Source: Chlorobium sp. N1
Lineage (GTDB): Bacteria > Bacteroidota > Chlorobiia > Chlorobiales > Chlorobiaceae
Assembly: GCF_004332115.1 (NCBI RefSeq)
Contig: NZ_SJPA01000001.1
Coordinates: forward strand, 1-64,000
DNA length: 64,000 nt
Direction: 5' to 3'
Shown: piece by piece, positions 1 to 7,919 of the stretch
Layout of the letters: every line of letters starts with the position of its first letter
How positions within the stretch are numbered: the stretch's first letter is position 1
Program-made: the position numbers and the translations under genes
Notes under the pieces: generated by a model
The model's database searches: none
What the model was told of the DNA's origin: nothing
The model's input: the letters and a program-made list of their open reading frames with translations, nothing else

Positions 1-2
1 GT

Positions 3-677
3 GACGACAGGACAGGGAGAGTACGGAACAGCACCAGAAGGAACAAGCCAGACCGGCCGGACGAACTGACGGGTCCGAACCAGTGCTGGTGCTGGGATGT
101 CAGCTACATCAAAACCGATGTGCTACGGGTGTTCTGGTACCTCTATGTGATGCTTGACGAATGGAGCCGGAAAGTGGTTGCCTGGCGAATCAGCAGGTAC
201 CATAACCACGAAGAGGCTATGGGACTGATCGATGACGCCATCATTGCCGAGGGGTTGCTCGATGTCGATAAAGAGAACTTACCCGTGGTCGTCAATGACC
301 GGGGAGTTCAGATGAAAGCCAAGGATGTCAAGCAGATGTTCACGGATTTAGGACTGACGCAGACGTTCAGTCGGCCGAGAACTCCGAACGACAACCCGTT
401 CATCGAGTCGTTCTTCAGCAGTCTCAAGCGGGCACCGGTATATCCGGGCAGGTTTTCGCACTTGAATGAAGGAGTTGTCATGGACTTTTTCGGGGGGTAT
501 TTCCGCTGGTATAACACGGAACACTACCATTCACGCATCGGATATGTGACCCCGGAACAGATGCATCAGGACCTTGCAGCAGGGATTATCGCTGAAAGAA
601 AAAGAGTATTGGGAAAGCAGCAGAAACTTCGTAAAATGTACTGGTCAGCAAATCAAACAACCGGAAGCGGGTTGTAG
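3..677 (+). CDS. IS3-family transposase OrfB (integrase core), 5' end outside the window
   Basis: The reading frame is open from base 3, so the window starts inside the gene; a GTG at 120 is internal, because in-frame residues upstream (GPNQCWCWDVSYIKTD) already match the start of an rve integrase core. The DDE triad is visible: Asp in WDVSYI, Asp in VNDRGVQ and Glu in NPFIESFFSSLK. The YNTEHYHSRIGYVTPEQ stretch near the end is typical of IS3 OrfB. The protein would insert or excise its own element. The catalytic residues are intact here, so this copy may be active, but the left end and OrfA cannot be seen, and no terminal inverted repeat can be assigned in the 150 bases after the stop. Confidence 0.9.
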   Translation, partial: DDRTGRVRNSTRRNKPDRPDELTGPNQCWCWDVSYIKTDVLRVFWYLYVMLDEWSRKVVAWRISRYHNHEEAMGLIDDAIIAEGLLDVDKENLPVVVNDRGVQMKAKDVKQMFTDLGLTQTFSRPRTPNDNPFIESFFSSLKRAPVYPGRFSHLNEGVVMDFFGGYFRWYNTEHYHSRIGYVTPEQMHQDLAAGIIAERKRVLGKQQKLRKMYWSANQTTGSGL

Positions 678-767
678 TTTATTGGAAACCCGTTTCGCGA
701 CATCATCCAAAAATCACGCCGCATCCTTATGGCCATGGGGGTAATCATGAAGGATAAGATACGCAAT

Positions 768-801
768 AAAAAAGCCGGGCAGGAAAAGATCCTGCCCGGC
801 T
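768..801 (-). terminator. Rho-independent terminator of the RRM gene
   Basis: An 11-bp perfect inverted repeat (AGCCGGGCAGG at 773-783 and CCTGCCCGGCT at 791-801) with a 7-base loop is followed on the minus strand by a run of T. It sits about 25 bases after the stop codon of the RRM gene. Confidence 0.9.
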
Positions 802-826
802 CTGAAGCTTTTGCTTTCAGCTGGGA

Positions 827-1099
827 TCAGTAACGATCGCGGCGGGGAGCTCTCTCTTCGCGGGGCTTTGCCTCGTTGACCATGATGGAGCGACCCTTGA
901 AGTCCTTGTCGTGCATGGACTCGATGGCTTCGCGTGCAGCGGCATCGTCAGGCATCTCGACGAATCCGAAGCCCTTCGAGCGGCCGGAGAATTTGTCGGT
1001 GATGACGTTTGCGCTTGCGACTTCTCCGAACTCGGAGAAAGCTTCGCGGAGGTCCTCTTCAGTAACGGTGTAAGGCAGGTTGCCGACGTAAATGTTCAT
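827..1099 (-). CDS. RRM-domain RNA-binding protein
   Basis: This 90-residue protein is a single RNA recognition motif plus a short basic tail. RNP-2 is IYVGNL (residues 3-8) and RNP-1 is KGFGFVEM (about residues 42-49), both with the aromatic residues that stack on RNA bases. The tail (EERAPRRDRY) is Arg-rich but too short to be a full glycine-rich domain. Such small RRM proteins in cyanobacteria, Chlorobi and Bacteroidetes are often cold-induced and are thought to act as RNA chaperones; that role here is inferred from the family. The gene is monocistronic and has its own terminator. Confidence 0.93.
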   Translation of the reverse strand: MNIYVGNLPYTVTEEDLREAFSEFGEVASANVITDKFSGRSKGFGFVEMPDDAAAREAIESMHDKDFKGRSIMVNEAKPREERAPRRDRY

Positions 1100-1178
1100 T
1101 GTCTAGTATCCGTAATCGCGTGCATTGATAAGGAAGTGAGCATACAAGTAACCAAAGCACCAATTACTTGAAAGCGCT

Positions 1179-1199
1179 ATCAGCCAACCATTGGCTGAT
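1179..1199. other. Hairpin between the protease and RRM genes
   Basis: ATCAGCCAA and TTGGCTGAT form 9-bp arms around a 3-base loop, and a second small palindrome (AGCGTT-ATT-AACGCT) lies at 1215-1229. Both follow the stop of the minus-strand protease gene and precede the RRM start. Neither has a T-run, so they could be a weak terminator, an mRNA-stabilising hairpin or a regulator site. Confidence 0.4.
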
Positions 1200-1259
1200 G
1201 TATGTTTGGAGTTTAGCGTTATTAACGCTGGTTTACAAGAACAAAATGTAAACGGCACG

Positions 1260-3383
1260 TTATTTCTTCGCGGCCGAAGAAGCTTCCCCCTGAGCCCCCA
1301 CCTCACTTCTGACCACGGTTCCGGGCCGTGAACCCTGCAGGGCCGAAAGATCGCCGGCGATGCCGGCTGTCTCCGCAAGCACCACGTCCGGCTGGACCGG
1401 CCCCGTCTTTTTCTTGTCCTCTTGCGCTCCTCCCTCCGGTGCCCAGAGCTTCTCGATCTGCTTGATCCTTTCGGTTTCCACCCGGAACGACGACTCCTTC
1501 AGGGACACGGACTTCTTCTTCCGGATGCGATTGAGCGCCGCCAGGTCTGAGAGATAGCTCTGGTAGCGCTTGTCTCGCAGCGAGCGGCCCTGGAACTTCT
1601 GGCGCAGGAGCGTGATGTCAGAGGCCGTGACGTCCTCGATCGGCCGGAAGAAGGTACGCGAAAGGGTGCTCCAGGGGAGGCTGCTGGTATAGGTATCCTC
1701 ACCGATGGCCGAAGCGTCGATCAGCGAAGGGATGGTGATGTCCGGCACGACGCCCTTGTGCTGGGTGCTCTCTCCCGAGATCCGGTAGAACTTCGCGATG
1801 GTCAGCTTCATCTGCCCGAGGCCCGGCTGGCGAGGAAAGATCGAGTAGGGGCGGGTCAGGTTGATGATGCTCTGCACGGTCCCCTTGCCGAAGGTCCGCT
1901 CGCCGACGACGACTCCCCTGCCGTAGTCCTGGATGGCCGCGGCGAAGATCTCCGACGCCGAAGCGCTGTAGCGGTTGACGAGCACGACGAGCGGACCGGA
2001 GTATGCCACCTGGCGGTCCTCGTCGCGCAGCACCATCTTCCCGCCGGTCGAGTTGCTGATCTGGACGACCGGTCCCGAGGTAATGAAAAGGCCCGTGACG
2101 TTGACGGCCTCCTCGAGCGATCCTCCGCCGTTGTCGCGCAGGTCGATGATGACGCCGTCCACGCCGGACTGCGTAAGTTCGTCGAGGATGCGTGCAACGT
2201 CGCGGCTCGTACTGTTATAGGAACCGTCGTTGTGCCTCTGGGCCTCGAAATCCAGATAGAACGAGGGGATGGTGATGACGCCGATCCTCCGGCCGTTCTG
2301 CATGATGATCTTCTTGTGTGCGGCCTGCTCCTCGAGGTCCACCTTGTCGCGGGTCAGCATGATGATCTTTGCCGGTCCCCTGCCCGCCTGGCTTGCGGGA
2401 AGGATCTTGAGCCGGACGATGGTTCCCTTCCTGCCGCGGATAAGCTTGACCACGTCGTTGATGCGCCAGCCGACGACATCGACGATCTCGGAAACCTTTC
2501 CCTGGCCGACGCCGACGATCTTGTCCCCTTTCCGCAGCAGGTTGCTCTTGTAGGCGGGACCGCCGGGAATGACCTCGTTGACGAGGGTATACTCGCTCTC
2601 GGTCTGCAGCTTCGCCCCGATACCCTCAAGAGAGCGGCTCATGTCGATCTGGAAATTCTCGTACTCGTCCGGCGAGAAATAGTCGGTATGCGGATCGAAC
2701 GAGGTGGTCAGGGCGTAGGTATAGGCGTGGAACGCATCCTCGGGCGTCTGGCGCCGCAGGAGGTTCAACCGGCTCGTGAAGCTTTTGGCAAGCGTCTGGC
2801 GGATGGTCTTCTGGCTCTCGCCCGAATACTTCAGGTTGAGCCACTGGTATTTCAGCTCCTTGCGCCAGAGGGCCGTAAGATCCTGGCGGGTGCGGGGCCA
2901 CGGGTCGTCCTTGCGCTGGACGGCGAGCGTCTCGGGAGCGGCGAAATTGAAGTGGACGGTATCGGCGGCGGCGCGCATGTAGCGCATTTTCTCATACGCG
3001 CGCTGCAGGAAGCGGTTGTAGATGGCGAACCCCGACGTCGCCTTTCCGGAAAGGAAATCGTCATCGATACGGTTGCCGTATGCTTCGCGCAGGCGCTCCA
3101 CCTCCGGCGCCATGAAGTAGCTCCGGCTCCCGTCGAGGTTGTCGAGGTAGCGGGAAAAGACCTCCTGCGAGAGCGAATCACCGACGGCGACCTTGCGGTA
3201 GTGGTTCTCCAGCAGGTACTGGCTGATGTATCGAGCCGCATCCTCCTGCGCGGGAGTAGGCCTGAGCACGGCCGGAGCGGAGGCCCTGGGCGCAGGAGTT
3301 TTCACATTGTTTGCAAAAAGGGGCTGGGCCCCGACAAGAAGCGCGGCAATAAAGATCGGAAGGGTTTTACGAAGCGGTGTCAA
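1260..3383 (-). CDS. prc: Periplasmic tail-specific protease (Prc/CtpA, S41)
   Basis: The 707-residue protein starts with a cleavable signal peptide (hydrophobic stretch about residues 8-24), so it acts in the periplasm. An N-terminal helical region is followed by a PDZ domain (about 235-330, with GIGAKL and the GDKIVGVGQG turn) and the S41 protease core. The catalytic Ser is S475 in RYSASASEIF and the Lys is K500 in TFGKGTVQ, exactly 25 residues apart as in E. coli Prc. The length and the C-terminal Lys-rich region (DUF3340-like) also fit Prc rather than the shorter CtpA. Prc trims or degrades envelope proteins with apolar C-termini. The gene stands alone; the next gene is divergent. Confidence 0.95.
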   Translation of the reverse strand: MTPLRKTLPIFIAALLVGAQPLFANNVKTPAPRASAPAVLRPTPAQEDAARYISQYLLENHYRKVAVGDSLSQEVFSRYLDNLDGSRSYFMAPEVERLREAYGNRIDDDFLSGKATSGFAIYNRFLQRAYEKMRYMRAAADTVHFNFAAPETLAVQRKDDPWPRTRQDLTALWRKELKYQWLNLKYSGESQKTIRQTLAKSFTSRLNLLRRQTPEDAFHAYTYALTTSFDPHTDYFSPDEYENFQIDMSRSLEGIGAKLQTESEYTLVNEVIPGGPAYKSNLLRKGDKIVGVGQGKVSEIVDVVGWRINDVVKLIRGRKGTIVRLKILPASQAGRGPAKIIMLTRDKVDLEEQAAHKKIIMQNGRRIGVITIPSFYLDFEAQRHNDGSYNSTSRDVARILDELTQSGVDGVIIDLRDNGGGSLEEAVNVTGLFITSGPVVQISNSTGGKMVLRDEDRQVAYSGPLVVLVNRYSASASEIFAAAIQDYGRGVVVGERTFGKGTVQSIINLTRPYSIFPRQPGLGQMKLTIAKFYRISGESTQHKGVVPDITIPSLIDASAIGEDTYTSSLPWSTLSRTFFRPIEDVTASDITLLRQKFQGRSLRDKRYQSYLSDLAALNRIRKKKSVSLKESSFRVETERIKQIEKLWAPEGGAQEDKKKTGPVQPDVVLAETAGIAGDLSALQGSRPGTVVRSEVGAQGEASSAAKK

Positions 3384-3545
3384 GTTGCGATGGAGTCTTG
3401 GGCGTTAAGCTGCTGTGGCAGCGCTTGGTCGGTAATGAACGACAAATTATTATATTGGTTCAGCCTGGAGCGATCCGGCAGGTTCGTCCCGGGCTGGAGG
3501 ATACCGGCATATACGCACATAATAATACAAAAGGGAGCGCATCCA

Positions 3546-4520
3546 ATGCAAAAGCAGGCAGTTAGTTATAAATCATTGGGCCTCTGCAACAGCAGGGAGC
3601 TTTTCAAGAAAGCCGTCTCAGGCGGCTATGCCGTTCCGGCCTATAATTTCAACAACCTCGAGCAGCTGCAGGCCATCATCATGGCATGCGCCGAGACCAA
3701 GTCGCCCGTCATCCTCCAGGTGTCGAAAGGCGCCAGGAGCTATGCAAACGAGACCCTTCTGCGCTATCTGGCCCAGGGTGCCGTCGCATTCGCCGAAGAG
3801 CTCGGAAGCCCGGTTCCCATCGTGCTCCACCTCGACCATGGCGACAGTTTCGAACTCTGCAAGGACTGCATCGAATCGGGCTTCTCCTCGGTCATGATCG
3901 ACGGTTCGCACCTCCCTTATGATGAGAACGTCGCGCTGACCAAAAAAGTTGTCGAGTACGCCCACCAGTTCGACGTCACGGTCGAGGGCGAGCTCGGAGT
4001 GCTGGCAGGTATCGAGGACGAGGTCTCCCACGCGTCCCACACCTACACGCAGCCTGAAGAGGTCGAGGACTTCGTTGCCAAGACCGGCGTCGACAGCCTT
4101 GCCATCTCCATCGGCACCTCGCACGGCGCCTTCAAGTTCAAGCCCGGCGAAGACCCCAAGATCCGCCTCGACATCCTTGCCGAGATCGAAAAGCGCATTC
4201 CCGGCTTCCCGATCGTCCTGCACGGCGCCTCGTCGGTCCCGCAGGAGCTGGTCAAGGTCATCAACGAGCACGGCGGCAAGCTGAAAGACGCCATCGGCAT
4301 CGGCGAGGACCAGCTTCGCCTTGCCGCGAAATCCGCCGTCTGCAAGATCAACATCGATTCCGACGGCCGCCTTGCCATGACCGCCGCGGTCCGCAAGGTG
4401 CTCGACGAAAAGCCCGAGGAGTTCGACCCCCGCAAATACCTCGGTCCCGCCCGCGATTCGCTCAAGCAGCTCTACATGCACAAGATCAAGAACGTGCTCG
4501 GCTCCGACGGCAAGGCCTGA
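3546..4520 (+). CDS. fba: Class II fructose-1,6-bisphosphate aldolase
   Basis: The true start is the ATG at 3546, preceded by GGGAG at a suitable distance. A longer in-frame reading from upstream exists but is antisense to the protease gene. The 324-residue product is a zinc-dependent aldolase: metal and substrate residues are recognisable in VLHLDHGDS (Asp-His), VEGELGVLAG, SIGTSHGAFKF, VLHGASSVP and NINIDSD-like KINIDSDGRLAM. It interconverts fructose bisphosphate and triose phosphates, working in gluconeogenesis or glycolysis in the cytoplasm. It is monocistronic, with a terminator directly after the stop. Confidence 0.95.
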   Translation: MQKQAVSYKSLGLCNSRELFKKAVSGGYAVPAYNFNNLEQLQAIIMACAETKSPVILQVSKGARSYANETLLRYLAQGAVAFAEELGSPVPIVLHLDHGDSFELCKDCIESGFSSVMIDGSHLPYDENVALTKKVVEYAHQFDVTVEGELGVLAGIEDEVSHASHTYTQPEEVEDFVAKTGVDSLAISIGTSHGAFKFKPGEDPKIRLDILAEIEKRIPGFPIVLHGASSVPQELVKVINEHGGKLKDAIGIGEDQLRLAAKSAVCKINIDSDGRLAMTAAVRKVLDEKPEEFDPRKYLGPARDSLKQLYMHKIKNVLGSDGKA

Positions 4521-4543
4521 GGGATACGCACCCCTTACCGACC

Positions 4544-4580
4544 ATGAAGAAAGGCGCTCCGAACGGGCGCCTTTCTTCAT
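4544..4580. terminator. Bidirectional terminator between fba and the M20 gene
   Basis: ATGAAGAAAGGCGC (4544-4557) and GCGCCTTTCTTCAT (4567-4580) are perfect 14-bp arms with a 9-base loop. The A/T-rich outer halves give T-runs in both directions, and the convergent genes end 24 and 35 bases away. Confidence 0.9.
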
Positions 4581-4614
4581 TACAGGGAAATCGGAAGCAG
4601 CACGGCTCCCCCCG

Positions 4615-5850
4615 TCAGCGCTTTCCTCCTCCGAGGAAATCCATGAACCGCATGGCCGAATAGGCCAAGAGGCCCGCTCCGGTTCCAAGGGCCTCCTCGT
4701 CGGGATAGAAGGTCGGAGAGTGCAGCATGTTCGAGCGGTCCTGGTCCGGAAGGCCGGTACCGATCTGCCAGAAGGTGCCGGCCCGCTCCTGGAGGTAGTA
4801 GGCGAAATCCTCGGCCGTCATGAGCGGCTCGCTGTCGATGACATGCTCCCGGCCGAGGTATTCGGAGCAGGCGATCGCCGCATTGCGCGTGATCTCCGGA
4901 TCGTTGTAGAGCACGGGGTAGCCCTGGCGGATCTCGACCTCGGCCTCAACGCCGAGCCCTTCGCCGACATGGCGGACGGTCTGGCGGAGCTTTTCATGCA
5001 GGAGGGCGCGCACCTCCTCGTTCATCGTGCGCATGGTGCCGCTCATCACCACCCTGGAGGGGATGACGTTGGGAGCGTGGCCGCCCTGGATCGAGGAGAT
5101 CGAGACGACGGCAGGCTCGTGCGGAGGAGCGACCCTGCTGACGAGGTGCTGGCAGGCCGTGATGATATGGGCGGCGGCGAGGACAGGATCGGCTGCCTTG
5201 TGGGGTGCGGAGGCATGCCCCCCCTGCCCCGAAATCGTGAAATAGAGCTCGTCGGCCGCAGCCATGAAGCTTCCCTTGCAGAGGGCGACCGAACCGGAGG
5301 GAACGTTGGGAAAGCAGTGCTGGCCGATGATGGCTGCAGGGTTGAAGCGCTTGAAGATCCCGGCATCGATCAGCGGTCGGGCGCCGCCCGGAGCCTTCTC
5401 TTCGGCGGGCTGGAAAATGAAGAGCACGCTTCCGCGGAGCTCATGGCGCATCGAAGAGAGAATGGAGGCGGCCCCGAGCAGCATGGCGGTATGCATATCG
5501 TGGCCGCAGGCATGCATCGTACCGGCAGTGCGGGAGCTGAACTCGCAGGCGTTCTCCTCAGAAAGCGGCAGGGCGTCGATATCGGCGCGAAGCGCAATCT
5601 GCGGCCCTGATGCGGCGCCCTCCGCTTCCCCCTCGAGCACCGCGACGACCCCGGTTTCAAGGAACTGCGGCTCGGGCTCTATCCCGAGCCCCTTGAGGTA
5701 TTCATGGATGATCGCGCTGGTGCGGAACTCTTCGTAGGAGAGCTCCGGATGGGCGTGGATATCGCGGCGGATTGCCCGGATCTCGGCAAAGACGGCTGCG
5801 GCCTTCTCCCGGATCCTCCGGGAAAGGTCGGAATTGCGGTCAGGTGACAT
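4615..5850 (-). CDS. M20-family amidohydrolase (hippurate/N-acyl-amino-acid hydrolase type)
   Basis: The 411-residue protein has the M20D metallopeptidase signature. MHACGHDMHTAML carries the zinc-binding His-Asp pair, IFQPAEE carries the catalytic Glu pair, and a dimerisation lid lies in the middle (about residues 190-300). The conserved AEDFAYYLQE near the C-terminus holds the last metal ligand region. Family members remove acyl groups from amino acids (hippurate hydrolase, N-acetyl-diaminopimelate deacetylase, IAA-amino acid hydrolase), and the substrate cannot be chosen from sequence alone. No signal peptide is seen, so it is cytoplasmic. The gene is alone on its strand. Confidence 0.9.
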   Translation of the reverse strand: MSPDRNSDLSRRIREKAAAVFAEIRAIRRDIHAHPELSYEEFRTSAIIHEYLKGLGIEPEPQFLETGVVAVLEGEAEGAASGPQIALRADIDALPLSEENACEFSSRTAGTMHACGHDMHTAMLLGAASILSSMRHELRGSVLFIFQPAEEKAPGGARPLIDAGIFKRFNPAAIIGQHCFPNVPSGSVALCKGSFMAAADELYFTISGQGGHASAPHKAADPVLAAAHIITACQHLVSRVAPPHEPAVVSISSIQGGHAPNVIPSRVVMSGTMRTMNEEVRALLHEKLRQTVRHVGEGLGVEAEVEIRQGYPVLYNDPEITRNAAIACSEYLGREHVIDSEPLMTAEDFAYYLQERAGTFWQIGTGLPDQDRSNMLHSPTFYPDEEALGTGAGLLAYSAMRFMDFLGGGKR

Positions 5851-5965
5851 AAAGGATACTTTCGCGTGATTCAGTGGAGCGGCACGGGAGGGTGACGCAC
5901 TTGGCTGATAAAAGGTACGAATAACACGCCAATTGCAAAAACAGGGGGCAAGGGATCCCCCGAAC

Positions 5966-5994
5966 GAATAATTTCGGTTTTTATGGAATTATTC
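5966..5994. promoter_or_regulatory. Candidate operator upstream of the HTH-UmuD-like regulator
   Basis: GAATAATT (5966-5973) and AATTATTC (5987-5994) form a perfect 8-bp inverted repeat with centres 21 bp apart, two helical turns. It lies about 70 bases before the start of a phage-repressor-like regulator, in an A/T-rich island within GC-rich DNA. Autoregulation is the natural reading but is an inference. Confidence 0.5.
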
Positions 5995-6060
5995 ACGATT
6001 TTACAGTAAAAGCAGAATCCGGCATTCCCCCCTGCCGGCCCATCCCAACCAGGAGGCGAC

Positions 6061-6789
6061 ATGAACCATCCAGCAAATCTCGGAGAGAGAATCCGTGCCG
6101 TCAGGAGGCACTGCGGACTGCGGCAGGACCAGTTCGGCGAAAAGATCGGAATATCGGGAAACAGGGTCTCGGAACTCGAGAACGGCAAAGGCGGCACCAG
6201 CGCGGCCGTCATAGAAGCCATATGCAGGACAGGCAGGGTCCGTCACCAGTGGCTGCTCACCGGGAAAGGCGGGATGCTGGAAGAAACAGCCCGGAACCAC
6301 GGCGAAGAAACCCTTTCACACCGCCTCCTCATGCTGGAGCAGCAGGTCGGGCGAATGATCGGAGCGGTCGACTCAGCCGTACGGGATGAGCTGCCGACGG
6401 TGAAGGTCCCGCTCTACAGCAGCGCGGTGCCAGCAGGCATGCCGGCTGCTGCCGCCGAAGATGTTGACTCATGGCTCGACTTTCCCCAGTCGTGGACCAG
6501 AGGGAAGAAAAACATTTATGCCCTCACGGTCAGCGGCGACAGCATGATGGAAATCGGCATCATGGCAGGCGACACGCTGCTCGTCGAAGCGCGCGAGACC
6601 GCGCGTGACGGGCAGGTGGTGATCGCAAGCCTGAACGGGGAGGTTACCGTGAAAACGCTCTGCATCAGTGCAGGCGGGGTCGTATCGCTTGCACCGGAAA
6701 ACAGGAAGTACCACCCCATTCCGGTTCCTCCGGACAGCGATTTCAGGATCATGGGGGTCGTCGTGGCGGCGGTACGCCAGTACCAGTAG
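6061..6789 (+). CDS. XRE-type HTH regulator fused to an S24 (UmuD/CI-like) self-cleaving domain
   Basis: The 242-residue protein starts after a clear AGGAGG. Residues about 5-65 are a helix-turn-helix (LRQDQFGEKIGISGNRVSELENG). Residues about 115-240 are a signal-peptidase-like S24 domain with the Ser in SGDSMM and the Lys in EVTVKTL, the catalytic dyad of LexA, CI and UmuD. The segment before it, PLYSSAVPAGMPAAAAEDV, resembles the UmuD cleavage region and offers an Ala-Gly scissile bond. The protein is therefore probably a RecA-triggered repressor that cleaves itself after DNA damage. No prophage genes and no umuC surround it, so the regulon is unknown. A palindrome upstream may be its operator. 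Confidence 0.9.
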   Translation: MNHPANLGERIRAVRRHCGLRQDQFGEKIGISGNRVSELENGKGGTSAAVIEAICRTGRVRHQWLLTGKGGMLEETARNHGEETLSHRLLMLEQQVGRMIGAVDSAVRDELPTVKVPLYSSAVPAGMPAAAAEDVDSWLDFPQSWTRGKKNIYALTVSGDSMMEIGIMAGDTLLVEARETARDGQVVIASLNGEVTVKTLCISAGGVVSLAPENRKYHPIPVPPDSDFRIMGVVVAAVRQYQ

Positions 6790-6794
6790 GGGTC

Positions 6795-7487
6795 TCAGAG
6801 ATCCATGAAACGAATGAACTCGAGCGCCTTCTCTTTCAGGTCCTCGTCGGTGACGGCCGACAGCGGAGCCGCGTAGCGGATGACGTAGCCGTACTTCTCG
6901 ATGTTCTTGACGAGACGGAAGGGATCGTGTGCGACAAGGCGCATGATGATGACCATCCCCTCGCTTTCGGCTGAGGGAACATAGGAGCCGAAACTCAGGA
7001 CGGTTGCGTCGTTCTTCTCAATGGCTGCGACCACTTCCGACATCTTCACGCCGAACATCGGCACTTCGAGCTCGAGCGTCATGCCGTCTATGCCGAGATG
7101 GAAGATCTCTGCCACACGCGCAAGAAGACGGTCCTTGCGGATCACCCCCTCGAACATGCCGTTCTCCCCCACGACCGGGATCACCGGGCCGGGAATGCTC
7201 CCCAGCCGCGAAAAGAACACGAAAAGATCCTCGCCTGAAGTTGCCGAAGCAGCGGATTTCAGGCCGAGTTTCCTCACCGGAACGCCCTCAAGCGGCCCCT
7301 TCTTCTCCATGTAACGGTCGAAATCGGCGAATGAAGCCATGGCCGCGAACTTCCCCCCGTGGAGAACGGGGACGGAGGTGAGGTTTTTCTTGCGAAGCGC
7401 CTTGAGGACATCGGCGGCGGGCGCCGAGTCCTCGAACGCCGGATACTGCCGTTCGAGGCAGTGGGATATGCAGTCGCTCAGCAGCAT
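6795..7487 (-). CDS. CBS-domain protein with C-terminal ACT-like domain
   Basis: The 230-residue protein begins with two CBS motifs (about residues 1-130: ALRKKNLTSVPVLHGGKFAAMAS and GPVIPVVGENGMFEGVI). A C-terminal region of about 90 residues with an alternating beta-alpha pattern resembles an ACT domain. CBS pairs bind adenine nucleotides and ACT domains bind amino acids, so this looks like a small-molecule sensor; no enzymatic domain is attached. Its start overlaps the rpiB stop by 10 bases, which implies translational coupling. Its target is not evident. Confidence 0.8.
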   Translation of the reverse strand: MLLSDCISHCLERQYPAFEDSAPAADVLKALRKKNLTSVPVLHGGKFAAMASFADFDRYMEKKGPLEGVPVRKLGLKSAASATSGEDLFVFFSRLGSIPGPVIPVVGENGMFEGVIRKDRLLARVAEIFHLGIDGMTLELEVPMFGVKMSEVVAAIEKNDATVLSFGSYVPSAESEGMVIIMRLVAHDPFRLVKNIEKYGYVIRYAAPLSAVTDEDLKEKALEFIRFMDL

Positions 7488-7912
7488 GGCTCGATCTTGT
7501 CCACCCTGCGCTGGTGCCTGCCGCCCTCGAAGTCAGCGGAGAACCAGTTGTGAAGGCTTTCGTGGATGGTCGCCAGATCGGTGAACCGTGCCCCGAAGCA
7601 GAGGATATTGGCATTGTTGTGCTGGCGGGCGAGCGTTGCGTACTCGGGCCGGCAGCAGAGGGCGGCGCGCACTCCGGGAACCTTGTTTGCTGAAACCGAG
7701 ATGCCGATGCCGGTACCGCAGAGCAGGATGCCCTGCTCGTGCTCCCCCGAAGCAACCGAGCGGCCGACCTTGTGGGCATAGTCGGGGTAATCCACCGAAT
7801 CCTCGGTGTACGGCCCCATGTCCGTGCAGGTGTGGCCATGGCCCTCAAGCCAGGCTACGATCTCTTTCTTGAATTCCACGCCGGCATGGTCGCTTCCAAC
7901 TGCAATCTTCAT
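7478..7912 (-). CDS. rpiB: Ribose-5-phosphate isomerase B
   Basis: The 144-residue protein has the RpiB fold signature: IAVGSDHAGVEFK at the N-terminus, SVDYPDYAHKVG, and the catalytic LLCGTGIGISVSANK with its Cys. It interconverts ribose 5-phosphate and ribulose 5-phosphate in the non-oxidative pentose phosphate (and reductive) pathways in the cytoplasm. Length is normal for the family. It lies just downstream of ppk1 (7-base gap) and overlaps the CBS gene, so ppk1-rpiB-CBS is probably one transcript. Confidence 0.95.
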   Translation of the reverse strand: MKIAVGSDHAGVEFKKEIVAWLEGHGHTCTDMGPYTEDSVDYPDYAHKVGRSVASGEHEQGILLCGTGIGISVSANKVPGVRAALCCRPEYATLARQHNNANILCFGARFTDLATIHESLHNWFSADFEGGRHQRRVDKIEPCC

Positions 7913-7919
7913 GATGATG

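Noticed and set aside
1758-4520. A 920-residue plus-strand frame spanning the protease gene and fba
   Set aside because: Its first two thirds are antisense to the clearly coding protease; only the part from 3546 is aldolase. The rest is a GC-rich shadow frame.
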